This document shows, one piece after another, positions 1-6,164 of a DNA stretch of 38,451 nt (its first letter is position 1; each line of letters opens with the position of its first letter). The notes under the pieces were generated by a model. That model saw nothing but the letters and a program-made list of their open reading frames with translations. It had not been told where the DNA came from and did not search any database. The DNA is from a virus. The position numbers were made by a program, and so were the translations under genes. The stretch spans positions 1 through 38,451 of IMG/VR virus record IMGVR_UViG_3300040809_000593; one strand, 5' to 3'.

Positions 1-127
1 CCAAGTCTGCCAAGCTTTAACTTTATTCCGTTTTTGGTCACAACAATGTCACCATAAACATCAAGCGGTAGATCTTTATTTAAAAAGCATTTAAGCACTG
101 TTAACGCTGATAAATATTTGTGCGCAG
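1..127. repeat. Left copy of 127-bp terminal direct repeat (circular junction)
   Basis: Bases 1-127 are identical to 38325-38451. A reading frame on the minus strand continues without interruption from this end into the other, so the molecule is circular or circularly permuted. A length of exactly 127 is a common largest k-mer in short-read assemblers, so the overlap is more likely an assembly artefact of circularity than a physical terminal repeat. Confidence 0.95.
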
Positions 128-329
128 CCCATCGCCAGAATTGCGATTCAAGACCTTCAAACAAATATCTAAAGTTTGTAATTGGTGCGTACAAAAACAT
201 ATTTAATTCGTTAATGTAGCAAACCACCTCGGCGGGAGTGCCAAGTTTTGAAACGTTGTTAAAAGTAGGGTTAACGGCGATTATCTCGCCGTTAACCTCT
301 ATTTCACCGAATCCAAAATCAGTAAGCAT
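1..329 (-). CDS. Tail assembly chaperone-like protein, N-terminal part (gene crosses the junction)
   Basis: Translation from the ATG at 327-329 begins MLTDFGFGEIEVNGE and stays open to base 1. Joined in frame to 38324-38012 it gives 213 residues (642 bases with stop). The start overlaps the stop of the tail-tube gene as TAATG, suggesting coupled translation. The position between tail-tube and tape-measure genes is where lambda-type tail assembly chaperones (gpG/GT) lie. The protein resembles phage proteins of the DUF6246 type from memory, not a search. No slippery heptamer or -1 frame extension was identified. Function is inferred mainly from position. Confidence 0.7.
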   Translation of the reverse strand, partial: MLTDFGFGEIEVNGEIIAVNPTFNNVSKLGTPAEVVCYINELNMFLYAPITNFRYLFEGLESQFWRWAAHKYLSALTVLKCFLNKDLPLDVYGDIVVTKNGIKLKLGRL

Positions 330-835
330 TAAACAATAGCTTCTTCTTGGATTGGTGAGTTTGTAGAAACGCGAGTCGCTTGTAACTGACATGAGAAGTC
401 AATAGATCGCGCATCATCATTTGCCATTGGTTTACTGTAACCAGTGAATAGCACAAAGCGATAATAATGCTTTGTAGTCATCGGGTCAGTAAAGCGTAGC
501 CATGCTGTAGGCTGACGATTAGCCGCAACTTCACCTTCAATATAAGTGATTAGCGCTTGTTGACTAACTTGATCAACTGCATCTGGGCGTAAAAAGCCAC
601 TAAATGAATGGTCAGCGCCGTAGTTGTTAATGATGTTGTCGTCAAACTTGCCACTATCATCAGTCTTAACCGATGTAGTGCCAAGCTCTAGACCGAATGC
701 TTTTGTGGTTGTTGAACCGACTTTAGCGAAAACTAAAGGTGTTGCTTCTGAAAATAGTGGAATGTCGTCACCACAGGCCGCAACCCATGAAACGACTACA
801 CTATCACCTGTATCATAAGTGTTAGTACAAGACAT
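329..835 (-). CDS. Major tail tube protein (probable)
   Basis: 168 residues with no membrane segment or signal peptide, rich in beta-forming stretches with alternating Ser/Thr/Val, as in siphovirus tail-tube subunits that polymerise around the tape measure. The gene lies upstream of the chaperone-like and tape-measure genes, the classic tail order. A GGAG ribosome site precedes ATG at 835. It has its own extended -10 promoter (875-883) and is shielded from upstream transcription by a terminator (899-922), as expected for a protein needed in high copy. The assignment rests on order, size and expression layout rather than a diagnostic motif. Confidence 0.7.
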   Translation of the reverse strand: MSCTNTYDTGDSVVVSWVAACGDDIPLFSEATPLVFAKVGSTTTKAFGLELGTTSVKTDDSGKFDDNIINNYGADHSFSGFLRPDAVDQVSQQALITYIEGEVAANRQPTAWLRFTDPMTTKHYYRFVLFTGYSKPMANDDARSIDFSCQLQATRVSTNSPIQEEAIV

Positions 836-874
836 TTTTATAACTCCGAAATTATTGAGGATTAATCCGTAGTT

Positions 875-883
875 ATTATAGCA
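875..883 (-). promoter_or_regulatory. Extended -10 promoter for the tail-tube gene
   Basis: On the minus strand the sequence TGC-TATAAT (883 to 875) is a perfect extended -10 element, about 40 bases before the tail-tube ATG and just downstream of the terminator at 899-922. No good -35 is visible, as is usual for TGn promoters. Confidence 0.6.
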
Positions 884-898
884 TTAAGTTTCTGGAAT

Positions 899-922
899 AA
901 AAAAAGCCGCAACAAGTGCGGC
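899..922 (-). terminator. Intrinsic terminator after the structured RNA
   Basis: On the minus strand a perfect 6-bp stem GCCGCA/TGCGGC (922-917 with 911-906) with loop CTTGT is followed by seven T residues. It ends transcription coming from the neck/holin genes and the structured RNA. If the upstream RNA is a group I intron, this hairpin could alternatively serve as P9. Confidence 0.85.
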
Positions 923-939
923 AAAGAACTATTTTTGTC

Positions 940-1338
940 GTTTCAATCCTCGGACTACAGTCTCCATAATTAATTATTGAAAATATAGTCGAGTGATAAG
1001 CAGAGCTTATCGCTATTGGTTAACCGAAATTAACCAATAAGGCTAAACTCTAAATTACTAACTTCTATCGTCACGACCGTAGTTAGTTTACTTCTCGCTG
1101 GTCTTTCCCGCCGTCAAGATATTATCACCCCCTATCTAAGAGTTTTCGCGCTTATCGTGGACGGCGCGCGAATCCGCTCCGTTAATGTGGTAAAAATATA
1201 AACCAACCACTAACACTATTATTTACAAGCTAAAAGCGCTACCACTGCAACAAGGTCTTGCAAGCTAACTTTTACTATCGGGATAGTGCTTACCCGTTGA
1301 TAAATACAATAGTTCAAACTAAATGTAATTGCAATAAG
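940..1338 (-). ncRNA. Structured RNA with a group I intron-like catalytic core
   Basis: Read on the minus strand, the core elements occur in canonical order. P3 5' is GATAATA (1126-1120). A P-like element TTGACGGCGGGAAAG (1117-1103) is followed by GACC (1103-1100). A Q-like element ACCAATAGCGATAAGC ends at 1005. P6 is GATAAGC/GCTTATC (1011-1005 with 1001-995). P7 is CTCGACTA (993-986) with TAGTCCGAG (957-949), 8 bp with one bulged C. P3' is TATTTTC (985-979, one T-T mismatch) and a short P8 is at 977-966. The 10-bp hairpin at 1038-1014 and an ACTAACT/AGTTAGT stem may belong to a P5-side extension; the former competes with P4'. Splice sites are unresolved: CTTAT (1338-1334) could pair with GTAAG (1293-1289) as a P1 with the expected U-G. 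No homing endonuclease ORF is present. Confidence 0.6.
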
Positions 1339-1342
1339 TTTT

Positions 1343-1780
1343 TTAATTTATTTTATCTGTTTGTGTTTTCTGCTTCTTATCAAAGCTTCTCATAACACCT
1401 AAGCCAAGCATACCAAATAAGACTTGCAGCGTTATGGTTGTGTCAATGACTGGAAACTTACCATCATAGCCAAATACCAAAGCAATAAAGCGCATCAATG
1501 GCTCAATAATGGTTATGTAAGCAAAAGCAACGCCACCAACCCAACCGACAAAAGGACGCCATCCAGCAACAAATAAACTTTTACTTTTCGCTTCTTCTTT
1601 GTTTATATCCATTTGACCAGTTAATAAAGACACTTCTGCTTGCATCACTGCTAAATCGCCTTTTTGGGCTAACTCTCTAAGCTTTAGCTTTTGCTCTAAT
1701 CGCTTATTTTCGTCGGGCCAAATTTTATCTATCACTGACTCGCCAACGTTTAGCAGCGCTGTTATTGGATCTAAACTCAT
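1343..1780 (-). CDS. 3TM holin-like protein (gene-transfer-agent holin family)
   Basis: 145 residues. The N-terminus is amphipathic and charged (residues 1-66, coiled-coil-like around 25-55). It is followed by the motif AGWRPFVGW (72-80), typical of the GTA_holin_3TM family, a long hydrophobic stretch (about 78-104), a second at 116-131 and a basic C-terminus. Proteins of this family are thought to permeabilise the inner membrane for lysis. It starts at 1780, overlapping the stop of the tail-terminator-like gene (ATGA), so it is coexpressed with neck genes rather than with the endolysin at 25916. The 3' neighbour is the structured RNA, which begins within a few bases of its stop codon. Confidence 0.75.
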   Translation of the reverse strand: MSLDPITALLNVGESVIDKIWPDENKRLEQKLKLRELAQKGDLAVMQAEVSLLTGQMDINKEEAKSKSLFVAGWRPFVGWVGGVAFAYITIIEPLMRFIALVFGYDGKFPVIDTTITLQVLFGMLGLGVMRSFDKKQKTQTDKIN

Positions 1781-2217
1781 AGCACAAACCTCACAAGCAG
1801 CGGTAGCTCATAATAAACGCGCCCTTCTTCTGCGATAAATGGGCCGCCCAGACCAAACGATTGAATGCTGACAATACAGTCATCAGCACTTCGCTTGTTA
1901 CTTCTTAGCCATTCGCGCAACTGCCTGGTTAAACCCTCAGTTATAGTAACATCACTTAATTCACGCTTACTGAAAACGTAAACAGAACAAGGTAGTTGCT
2001 CCATGTTTACTTCACTGTCAGCAAGTTGATCATTACCTTGCGCCCTAACCTGTACCGCCCGACTGTCTGCGCTTACTTGATCCATGTTAATCATGCCAGC
2101 AGTTGAAGGAGTTGCACCTTGGTTATTGCCGTCAATATCAACAAAACTTGTAAGCAATCCGCTTGTTTTAATGTGAGCTAAAAGCCGCTCGGCGGGTAAG
2201 TCTGCTCTTAATGTCAT
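1777..2217 (-). CDS. Tail terminator / tail completion protein (probable)
   Basis: 146 residues with no membrane segment. The second half (about 76-146) has the alternating pattern of small tail-terminator proteins (SVYVFSKRELSDVTI, then the ending YYELPLLVRFVL). These proteins cap the tail tube at the head-proximal end. It sits directly before the tail module and after the gp10-like neck gene, with ATGA-type overlaps on both sides. Assignment is from order and size. Confidence 0.55.
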   Translation of the reverse strand: MTLRADLPAERLLAHIKTSGLLTSFVDIDGNNQGATPSTAGMINMDQVSADSRAVQVRAQGNDQLADSEVNMEQLPCSVYVFSKRELSDVTITEGLTRQLREWLRSNKRSADDCIVSIQSFGLGGPFIAEEGRVYYELPLLVRFVL

Positions 2218-2747
2218 AATTTCATGATCCTAAGTAATTTTTCGCGGTTGGCGATCGCTTCATCAGATTCAAAGCCGTACTCCAAAAACATCGGTTCCGC
2301 ATCAGGGTTCCAAGCTGGCCCTTTCTTTAACGCTGGCGGTTTAGGTTTCCAGGTGCCATTTGTTCCCGCTGGTGATAAAGATCTAGACGCTCTACCTATT
2401 ACATTTGTATTAAATATATTGGCGTTGCCGAATCCAGCCATTGAGTAAGGCCTAGGCAATGAATTTCTAGATGAAGCCAAGACACCGCTTCGCCTGTTTT
2501 CTGGATTGTTAAGCGCCGCCGCATAATTAGTATTGTAACTAAGCGTGCCAATAATACGCGCACCAACCTGTCTAACGTCAAAGCTTTGACTGTTGTGTAA
2601 AGTACCATATTCAAGCGGTGCTTTACTCTTTGATAAAATACCAGCGTCAGCACCGACAGCATTAATAAACTGTAGCGCTTTTTTCTCAATGGTGTTTACG
2701 GTTAGCTTTAACCTACCTTTTACGGCGCTAATGTTTTTTACTGGCAT
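2214..2747 (-). CDS. Neck / minor tail protein, HK97 gp10-like (probable)
   Basis: 177 residues, basic N-terminal region followed by SYNTNYAAALNNPENRRSG (about 68-87) and a C-terminal segment with EPMFLEYGFESDEA. The Y..Y..A.....R pattern with a C-terminal 'P-M-F-L' stretch is typical of HK97 gp10-like neck proteins. Its ATG overlaps the stop of the preceding 19-codon gene as TAATG, and its stop overlaps the next ATG. Confidence 0.55.
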   Translation of the reverse strand: MPVKNISAVKGRLKLTVNTIEKKALQFINAVGADAGILSKSKAPLEYGTLHNSQSFDVRQVGARIIGTLSYNTNYAAALNNPENRRSGVLASSRNSLPRPYSMAGFGNANIFNTNVIGRASRSLSPAGTNGTWKPKPPALKKGPAWNPDAEPMFLEYGFESDEAIANREKLLRIMKL

Positions 2748-2806
2748 TATCTATCTCGATCATTTGACCATTCGCCAAAGTCTTCCTCTAAGTTTTGGTA
2801 TTTCAT
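2747..2806 (-). CDS. Very short coupled ORF (19 aa) between neck genes
   Basis: ATG at 2806 lies inside the stop of the preceding gene (ATGA) and the ORF MKYQNLEEDFGEWSNDRDR ends as TAATG with the next neck gene. It is acidic and aromatic. It may be a real micro-protein or only a coupling device passing ribosomes to the 2747 start. No function is known. Confidence 0.4.
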   Translation of the reverse strand: MKYQNLEEDFGEWSNDRDR

Positions 2807-2922
2807 GATGCACCACAGAAAAAATCAAATGAACTATAATTTGCAGATGCAAGCTTTCTTGCTTCGTCTTGCTTGCCAAAAATATTAAGCTCTATTAACT
2901 GCGATAAATATTTCTTTCTCAT
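2803..2922 (-). CDS. Hypothetical 39-aa protein between neck genes
   Basis: MRKKYLSQLIELNIFGKQDE then 19 more residues, preceded by a good GGAGA ribosome site and starting 3 bases after the stop of the head-closure-like gene. It ends with ATGA overlap into the 19-codon ORF. The helix-like composition (KYLSQLIEL, DEARKLASA) suggests a small helical peptide. The tight spacing supports translation; function unknown. Confidence 0.55.
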   Translation of the reverse strand: MRKKYLSQLIELNIFGKQDEARKLASANYSSFDFFCGAS

Positions 2923-2924
2923 TT

Positions 2925-3287
2925 TTAAGTCTCCACGTAACAATCATTAACAGTATCTATCAAACTACAATCCTGCTCCATTGATAAGCGTATAATTTCA
3001 GCACCATCAACGTTTGTAGGATTTGTAACTGCGCTATGATCACCAATTGCAATATAGTCACCGCTTTGCGGTTGTTCTACATCCAACGAAAACCAATAGC
3101 GGGTTTTTGGCTGAATAAGTACGCCGTTTGAATCTGAGTATTGAGCCATACCACCAACCATAAATGTGGTATTAACTGTCGCAGTTTCATAAGTTGGTGC
3201 GCTGTCACCGTAACCAATGCCGCCACCACTGCGCTTATACCATATGGTTGTTAGCGTACTGCTTGTTTCTCTCGTAACCGCGCTCAT
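2925..3287 (-). CDS. Head closure / head-tail connector protein (probable)
   Basis: 120 residues, beta-rich, soluble. Residues about 25-75 (GDSAPTYETATV, then QPKTRYWFSLDVEQPQSGDYI) resemble the small beta-barrel of head closure proteins that bind under the portal and adaptor ring. It overlaps the adaptor-like gene (ATGA, 3284-3287) and precedes the gp10-like and tail terminator genes, the normal neck order. Confidence 0.5.
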   Translation of the reverse strand: MSAVTRETSSTLTTIWYKRSGGGIGYGDSAPTYETATVNTTFMVGGMAQYSDSNGVLIQPKTRYWFSLDVEQPQSGDYIAIGDHSAVTNPTNVDGAEIIRLSMEQDCSLIDTVNDCYVET

Positions 3288-3667
3288 TGTGGATTGTCCG
3301 CAGTTGGAGTTGTGCCACCTACACCGATTACAAAAGCACCAGCGCTAGAAGGTAGACAATTGTTATCATCAATAGAGTGCGCGTATTGAATTAGCGGGTG
3401 GTCAAATTCACCGCTATCTCCGTACTTTGTTTGCTTAAAGTTTACCGATGCACCGTTAGCAGCTTTTTTACTTGTAGCTTGACCGCCAGAGAATTGAGTA
3501 ATTAAACCACCAGCAATATAACTATTTGCAATGTCATCCGCTTTATCTTGTGAGTAAGATGATGTTAAGCAAGTGTAAGTGTCGGAAAAAGAATTGATGC
3601 GAGCTTGAATAACTGCATCAGGTGCAACCGCTCCATAATCTTTAACTGTGTTGATATCGAATGCCAT
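3284..3667 (-). CDS. Head-tail adaptor protein, gp6/DUF4054-like (probable)
   Basis: 127 residues beginning MAFDINTVKDYGAVAP, with helical segments PDAVIQARINSFSDTY and SQDKADDIANSYIAGGLITQ, then a Gly/Thr-rich tail. This layout (short helices counting off a connector, 'A..YI.' motif) is that of small adaptor proteins that dock on the portal. It is the first neck gene, with GGGAG before the ATG. Family placement is from memory and order. Confidence 0.5.
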   Translation of the reverse strand: MAFDINTVKDYGAVAPDAVIQARINSFSDTYTCLTSSYSQDKADDIANSYIAGGLITQFSGGQATSKKAANGASVNFKQTKYGDSGEFDHPLIQYAHSIDDNNCLPSSAGAFVIGVGGTTPTADNPQ

Positions 3668-3958
3668 TTATTTGACTCCCAAGGTAAGAGCCGCAATAAC
3701 TGCGGTTGTTAGTACTGTACCAATGATACCGTAGGCGAGCCGCTTATTATTATCTTGGGTTTCTTTCATTAACTTAATTAATGATTGCTCGCCCGCTTGT
3801 GACTTCTCAAGCTCGCCGACTCTAACGCGTAATTCCTTAACTTCTTCTTTGGTTTCGTCGTGTGACTTGATTAGATGTCTTATTTCAGAGGTTAGCTCTT
3901 TCACAGAGCCAACCATCTCTGTAAATTTACTCTCTAAGTTTTGATTGTGTTCGCTCAT
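3668..3958 (-). CDS. XhlA-like coiled-coil membrane protein
   Basis: 96 residues: MSEHNQNLESKF opens a long heptad-patterned helix (about 4-72, with HLIKSHDETKEEVKELRVRV), followed by one C-terminal membrane helix (74-92, YGIIGTVLTTAVIAALTLGV). This is the layout of XhlA-type (PBSX haemolysin/lysis accessory) proteins. The start at 3958 was chosen because the family begins at this point. An in-frame ATG at 4024 would add 22 residues; neither start has a strong ribosome site. It is adjacent to the neck genes (3667), as is the 3TM holin further on. Confidence 0.6.
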   Translation of the reverse strand: MSEHNQNLESKFTEMVGSVKELTSEIRHLIKSHDETKEEVKELRVRVGELEKSQAGEQSLIKLMKETQDNNKRLAYGIIGTVLTTAVIAALTLGVK

Positions 3959-3993
3959 AATGTTTGAGTGTTTGCTTAACTTTTGATGTATGC

Positions 3994-4533
3994 CTAATAA
4001 TACCACAAACATAAACGATTGCATGAATAGCCAAAGAAGCCACGCACAAAAGAAGCAATATTTTCCAGATGGGATTTGATACGATTAATGTCTCGCTCAA
4101 TGAAAGAGCCAATGATGAGAGCGTGAAGCACGCAAACAATACTCTCGTAATGAAGCCAAATAAAAGTTTCAATTTCTGCATTTGCATAGCTATCCCACGC
4201 CATTAGAGTTTGAAATGTGCCAAGCATACAACTCGCCACCTTGGCTTTTATTGGCTTAACTCGATATGTTAATGATAGGTATATGATAGCAAAAAGAGAA
4301 TGGTATTGTACCGCGTCTAGGTGTTGGTAGATTGGTGTATGACTAAAGAGCATGCAAAATAAAAAAGCAAGCAAGGCGTAAACCCTGCTTGCTCCGTTAT
4401 TGCATATGACAATCAGAAAGTAAAACACACTTATCAGTGTATTTGCACTTAAAGACTCACTTTGTAGCTGGTTTTGTTCCGCCAGTACGAGGCTTTTTAG
4501 TTGTAGTGCCCATTCGCTTAACTCCCATATCAT
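3994..4533 (-). CDS. Hypothetical membrane protein (179 aa)
   Basis: Begins MIWELSEWALQLKSLVLAEQ. Hydrophobic segments lie near 30-46, 52-66, 82-96 and 130-146, suggesting four membrane helices, followed by a charged helical tail (SFIERDINRIKSHLENI). GGGGA precedes the ATG by about 10 bases, just after the stop of the HTH gene, so the two are probably cotranscribed. I do not recognise the family. A second hydrophobic frame (3927-4187) overlaps its 3' half. A role in lysis or superinfection control is possible but only suggested by the XhlA-like neighbour. Confidence 0.6.
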   Translation of the reverse strand: MIWELSEWALQLKSLVLAEQNQLQSESLSANTLISVFYFLIVICNNGASRVYALLAFLFCMLFSHTPIYQHLDAVQYHSLFAIIYLSLTYRVKPIKAKVASCMLGTFQTLMAWDSYANAEIETFIWLHYESIVCVLHALIIGSFIERDINRIKSHLENIASFVRGFFGYSCNRLCLWYY

Positions 4534-4548
4534 GTTGAAAAATCCCCA

Positions 4549-4971
4549 TTATTCTAACAGCTTTTTATAGTCTTGTGCTGCCTTTTGGAAATAACAAATC
4601 TTTTCACGGGCCCAAATGACATTTGTTATAGTAACACCAACCTCCCTTGAGGCTTCCCACTCACTTGAGCCGCTTAACACCATCTTAACCGCATCTATAA
4701 CTTCTGGCATAAAAGATCTACCACTGGTTAACTCTTGCATTACTTGGAACTGCTTTTCAACATCAGTAGGCCAGTTAGTGAATGCTTCGTGCCACTTATT
4801 AAGCTTCTTATTGAGTTTTCTCCCCCTGTACGCCTCCATGCTGTTGTGGCTACCCTTATTACCAACCAGCTCATCACGCGCAACCTTTTTCATTCTATCG
4901 CTTGTTGCTGCGCCCGACTTCTTTTCGTCGTACTTCTTCATTAAGAAGTTAAATTGTTTAACTGTTTTCAT
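4549..4971 (-). CDS. HTH-containing DNA-binding protein, possible regulator
   Basis: 140 residues, strongly basic N-terminus (KQFNFLMKKYDEKKSG). Residues about 95-128 (VIDAVKMVLSGSSEWEASRE, then VGVTITNVIWAREKI) have the spacing of a helix-turn-helix, with small residues at the turn and 'EASREVGVT' reminiscent of KorA/TrfB-type repressors. It is the first gene after a divergent promoter region shared with the plus-strand gene at 5079, a typical place for a regulator of its own promoter. The family was not identified with certainty. Confidence 0.6.
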   Translation of the reverse strand: MKTVKQFNFLMKKYDEKKSGAATSDRMKKVARDELVGNKGSHNSMEAYRGRKLNKKLNKWHEAFTNWPTDVEKQFQVMQELTSGRSFMPEVIDAVKMVLSGSSEWEASREVGVTITNVIWAREKICYFQKAAQDYKKLLE

Positions 4972-5000
4972 TTGTTACTCTCACTAAATACAATAATTTA

Positions 5001-5028
5001 ATTATACACATTAAAAAACATTGCACAA
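5001..5028 (-). promoter_or_regulatory. Leftward promoter of the divergent pair at 5.0 kb
   Basis: Minus strand: TTGTGC (5028-5023), 16-base spacer, perfect TATAAT (5006-5001). It is followed at the predicted start of transcription by ATTGTATTTAG (4994-4984). It drives the HTH gene at 4971. Confidence 0.65.
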
Positions 5029-5049
5029 TTACATTTATTAGTTTAGAGT
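5021..5049 (+). promoter_or_regulatory. Rightward promoter of the divergent pair at 5.0 kb
   Basis: TTGCAC (5021-5026), 17-base spacer, TAGAGT (5044-5049), then GTTGTGTTTAG (5048-5058) at the predicted start. Its -35 overlaps that of the leftward promoter in the near-palindrome TTGCACAA, so the two promoters should compete for polymerase. Confidence 0.5.
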
Positions 5050-5078
5050 TGTGTTTAGTGATTAAGAGGAGAAGCAAA

Positions 5079-5402
5079 ATGATCAACACAAACCGAATTA
5101 AAACAGCCAATAAAATTGCAGAGTTAACACGCGAATGCATGTTATTAAATGATGATGACTTCACTGTGTTTGTTAATGTTTGTAGCCATATTGAGAGTGT
5201 TAATGTAGCTTATCACCCGGGCGGCTGGTCTGAGCATTCAGAGCAATTTACTGAATACCATAATTTTAATGATATTGACGTTGATAAAATTATTGTGTCA
5301 CTAAAACATGAAAAAGCTTACTGGAAAGCTAACGAAAGCGCAGTTAAAGCACATAAACGCAAGCAACTACTAGCCCAACTAAAATGGCTAGACAATGAAT
5401 AA
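5079..5402 (+). CDS. Hypothetical protein (107 aa)
   Basis: Begins MINTNRIKTANKIAELTREC; ends with a basic helical tail (AVKAHKRKQLLAQLKWLDNE). The ATG at 5079 was chosen because AGGAG lies 8 bases upstream; an upstream TTG at 5049 would be inside the promoter. It is soluble, has no motif I recognise, and is the first gene of a four-ORF accessory operon ending at the terminator at 6139. Confidence 0.75.
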   Translation: MINTNRIKTANKIAELTRECMLLNDDDFTVFVNVCSHIESVNVAYHPGGWSEHSEQFTEYHNFNDIDVDKIIVSLKHEKAYWKANESAVKAHKRKQLLAQLKWLDNE

Positions 5403-5451
5403 CATACTAACAACTATTATCGAATCAATTTTTAATTTAGAGGACTAAATC

Positions 5452-5613
5452 ATGCAAGTAGTTGAAATTAACGGACGCGGCGACCATTACATCACAAAAG
5501 GTAAAGACGGTTTTCGTCCATGGTAAGAGGTCGTAGCAGAAAATAACGCAAAACCTAAAACGGTTATCGTGCGTAAAAATGGCAAAATTATCAGTAAGAA
5601 AGAGGGTTATTAG
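5452..5613 (+). pseudogene. Short gene interrupted by an in-frame TAA
   Basis: From ATG 5452 (ribosome site AGAGGA) the frame reads MQVVEINGRGDHYITKGKDG then FRPW, meets TAA at 5524-5526, and continues open as EVVAENNAKPKTVIVRKNGK then IISKKEGY to TAG at 5611. Both halves read like normal protein, and the downstream half has no ATG. The intact product would have been 53 residues. Explanations are a recent nonsense mutation, a sequencing variant, or readthrough. It is in the same operon as intact genes on both sides. Confidence 0.6.
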
Positions 5614-5745
5614 ATGAAAGCATGGTATATAAAACAATCAAAGCTGTACGCCGAAAAAGCAAAGCGGGCCCGTGAAGCTGGTAAGTTAGATGAAGCCAGT
5701 TACTACGAAAATGAAAGTAAGATTTACGAGGAAAAAGCAAAATGA
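5614..5745 (+). CDS. Hypothetical 43-aa helical protein
   Basis: MKAWYIKQSKLYAEKAKRAR then EAGKLDEASYYENESKIYEE and KAK. Highly charged helix with repeated Y-x-E/K-K-A units (about 12-residue periodicity), probably a small coiled coil. The start directly follows the TAG of the interrupted gene, and its end overlaps the next start (ATGA). Confidence 0.6.
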   Translation: MKAWYIKQSKLYAEKAKRAREAGKLDEASYYENESKIYEEKAK

Positions 5746-6134
5746 AAGCAAAGCTAATTAGTTTATCACTGTTCGCACTACTTGGTTACGGTTGGTATGA
5801 AAACAACTTAAACTTAATTGAGTTTTATACTTACATTGTTTGGTTGATATTCATTTTAACCATTGTGTGCGGTTTTTATCTTTCATACATCATTAAAGAA
5901 TTTGACGATGGATGCAGAGACAAGGGAACAATCAAGCAAATTAAGGACGCTAGCAAAGGCAGCGTTATTTACGGCTTCACTATTGGCTTGGTAACAACCT
6001 TAGCATCTATTTATATGCTCATAGATACAAGCTTTACGCTAACTGCATTTGCCGTGTTATTTAGCTACTTGGTTATGGCGAAGGTAAAATTAAGCATACG
6101 CAAACGACGAAAAATATTAGAATCCGAACTATAA
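5742..6134 (+). CDS. Hypothetical membrane protein (130 aa)
   Basis: Begins MKAKLISLSLFALLGYGWYE. Hydrophobic segments at about 4-18, 28-52, 78-96 and 100-114 suggest four membrane helices, with a basic C-terminal tail (KVKLSIRKRRKILE). It is translationally coupled (ATGA) to the 43-aa gene and followed by a bidirectional terminator. Early accessory membrane proteins of phages often affect the host envelope or exclude other phages, but nothing here identifies a function. Confidence 0.7.
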   Translation: MKAKLISLSLFALLGYGWYENNLNLIEFYTYIVWLIFILTIVCGFYLSYIIKEFDDGCRDKGTIKQIKDASKGSVIYGFTIGLVTTLASIYMLIDTSFTLTAFAVLFSYLVMAKVKLSIRKRRKILESEL

Positions 6135-6138
6135 AAAC

Positions 6139-6161
6139 AAAGCCGCTAGTTAAGCGGCTTT
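6139..6161. terminator. Bidirectional intrinsic terminator
   Basis: AAAGCCGC (6139-6146), loop TAGTTAA, GCGGCTTT (6154-6161), flanked by A-rich and T-rich tracts. It separates the convergent accessory operon (ends 6134) from the fibre-like gene (ends 6165). Confidence 0.9.
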
Positions 6162-6164
6162 TTG

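Noticed and set aside
941-960. GGATTGAAAC, similar to the end of many CRISPR repeats
   Set aside because: It occurs once, with no spaced copies and no cas genes; it fits the region just after P7' of the group I-like core.
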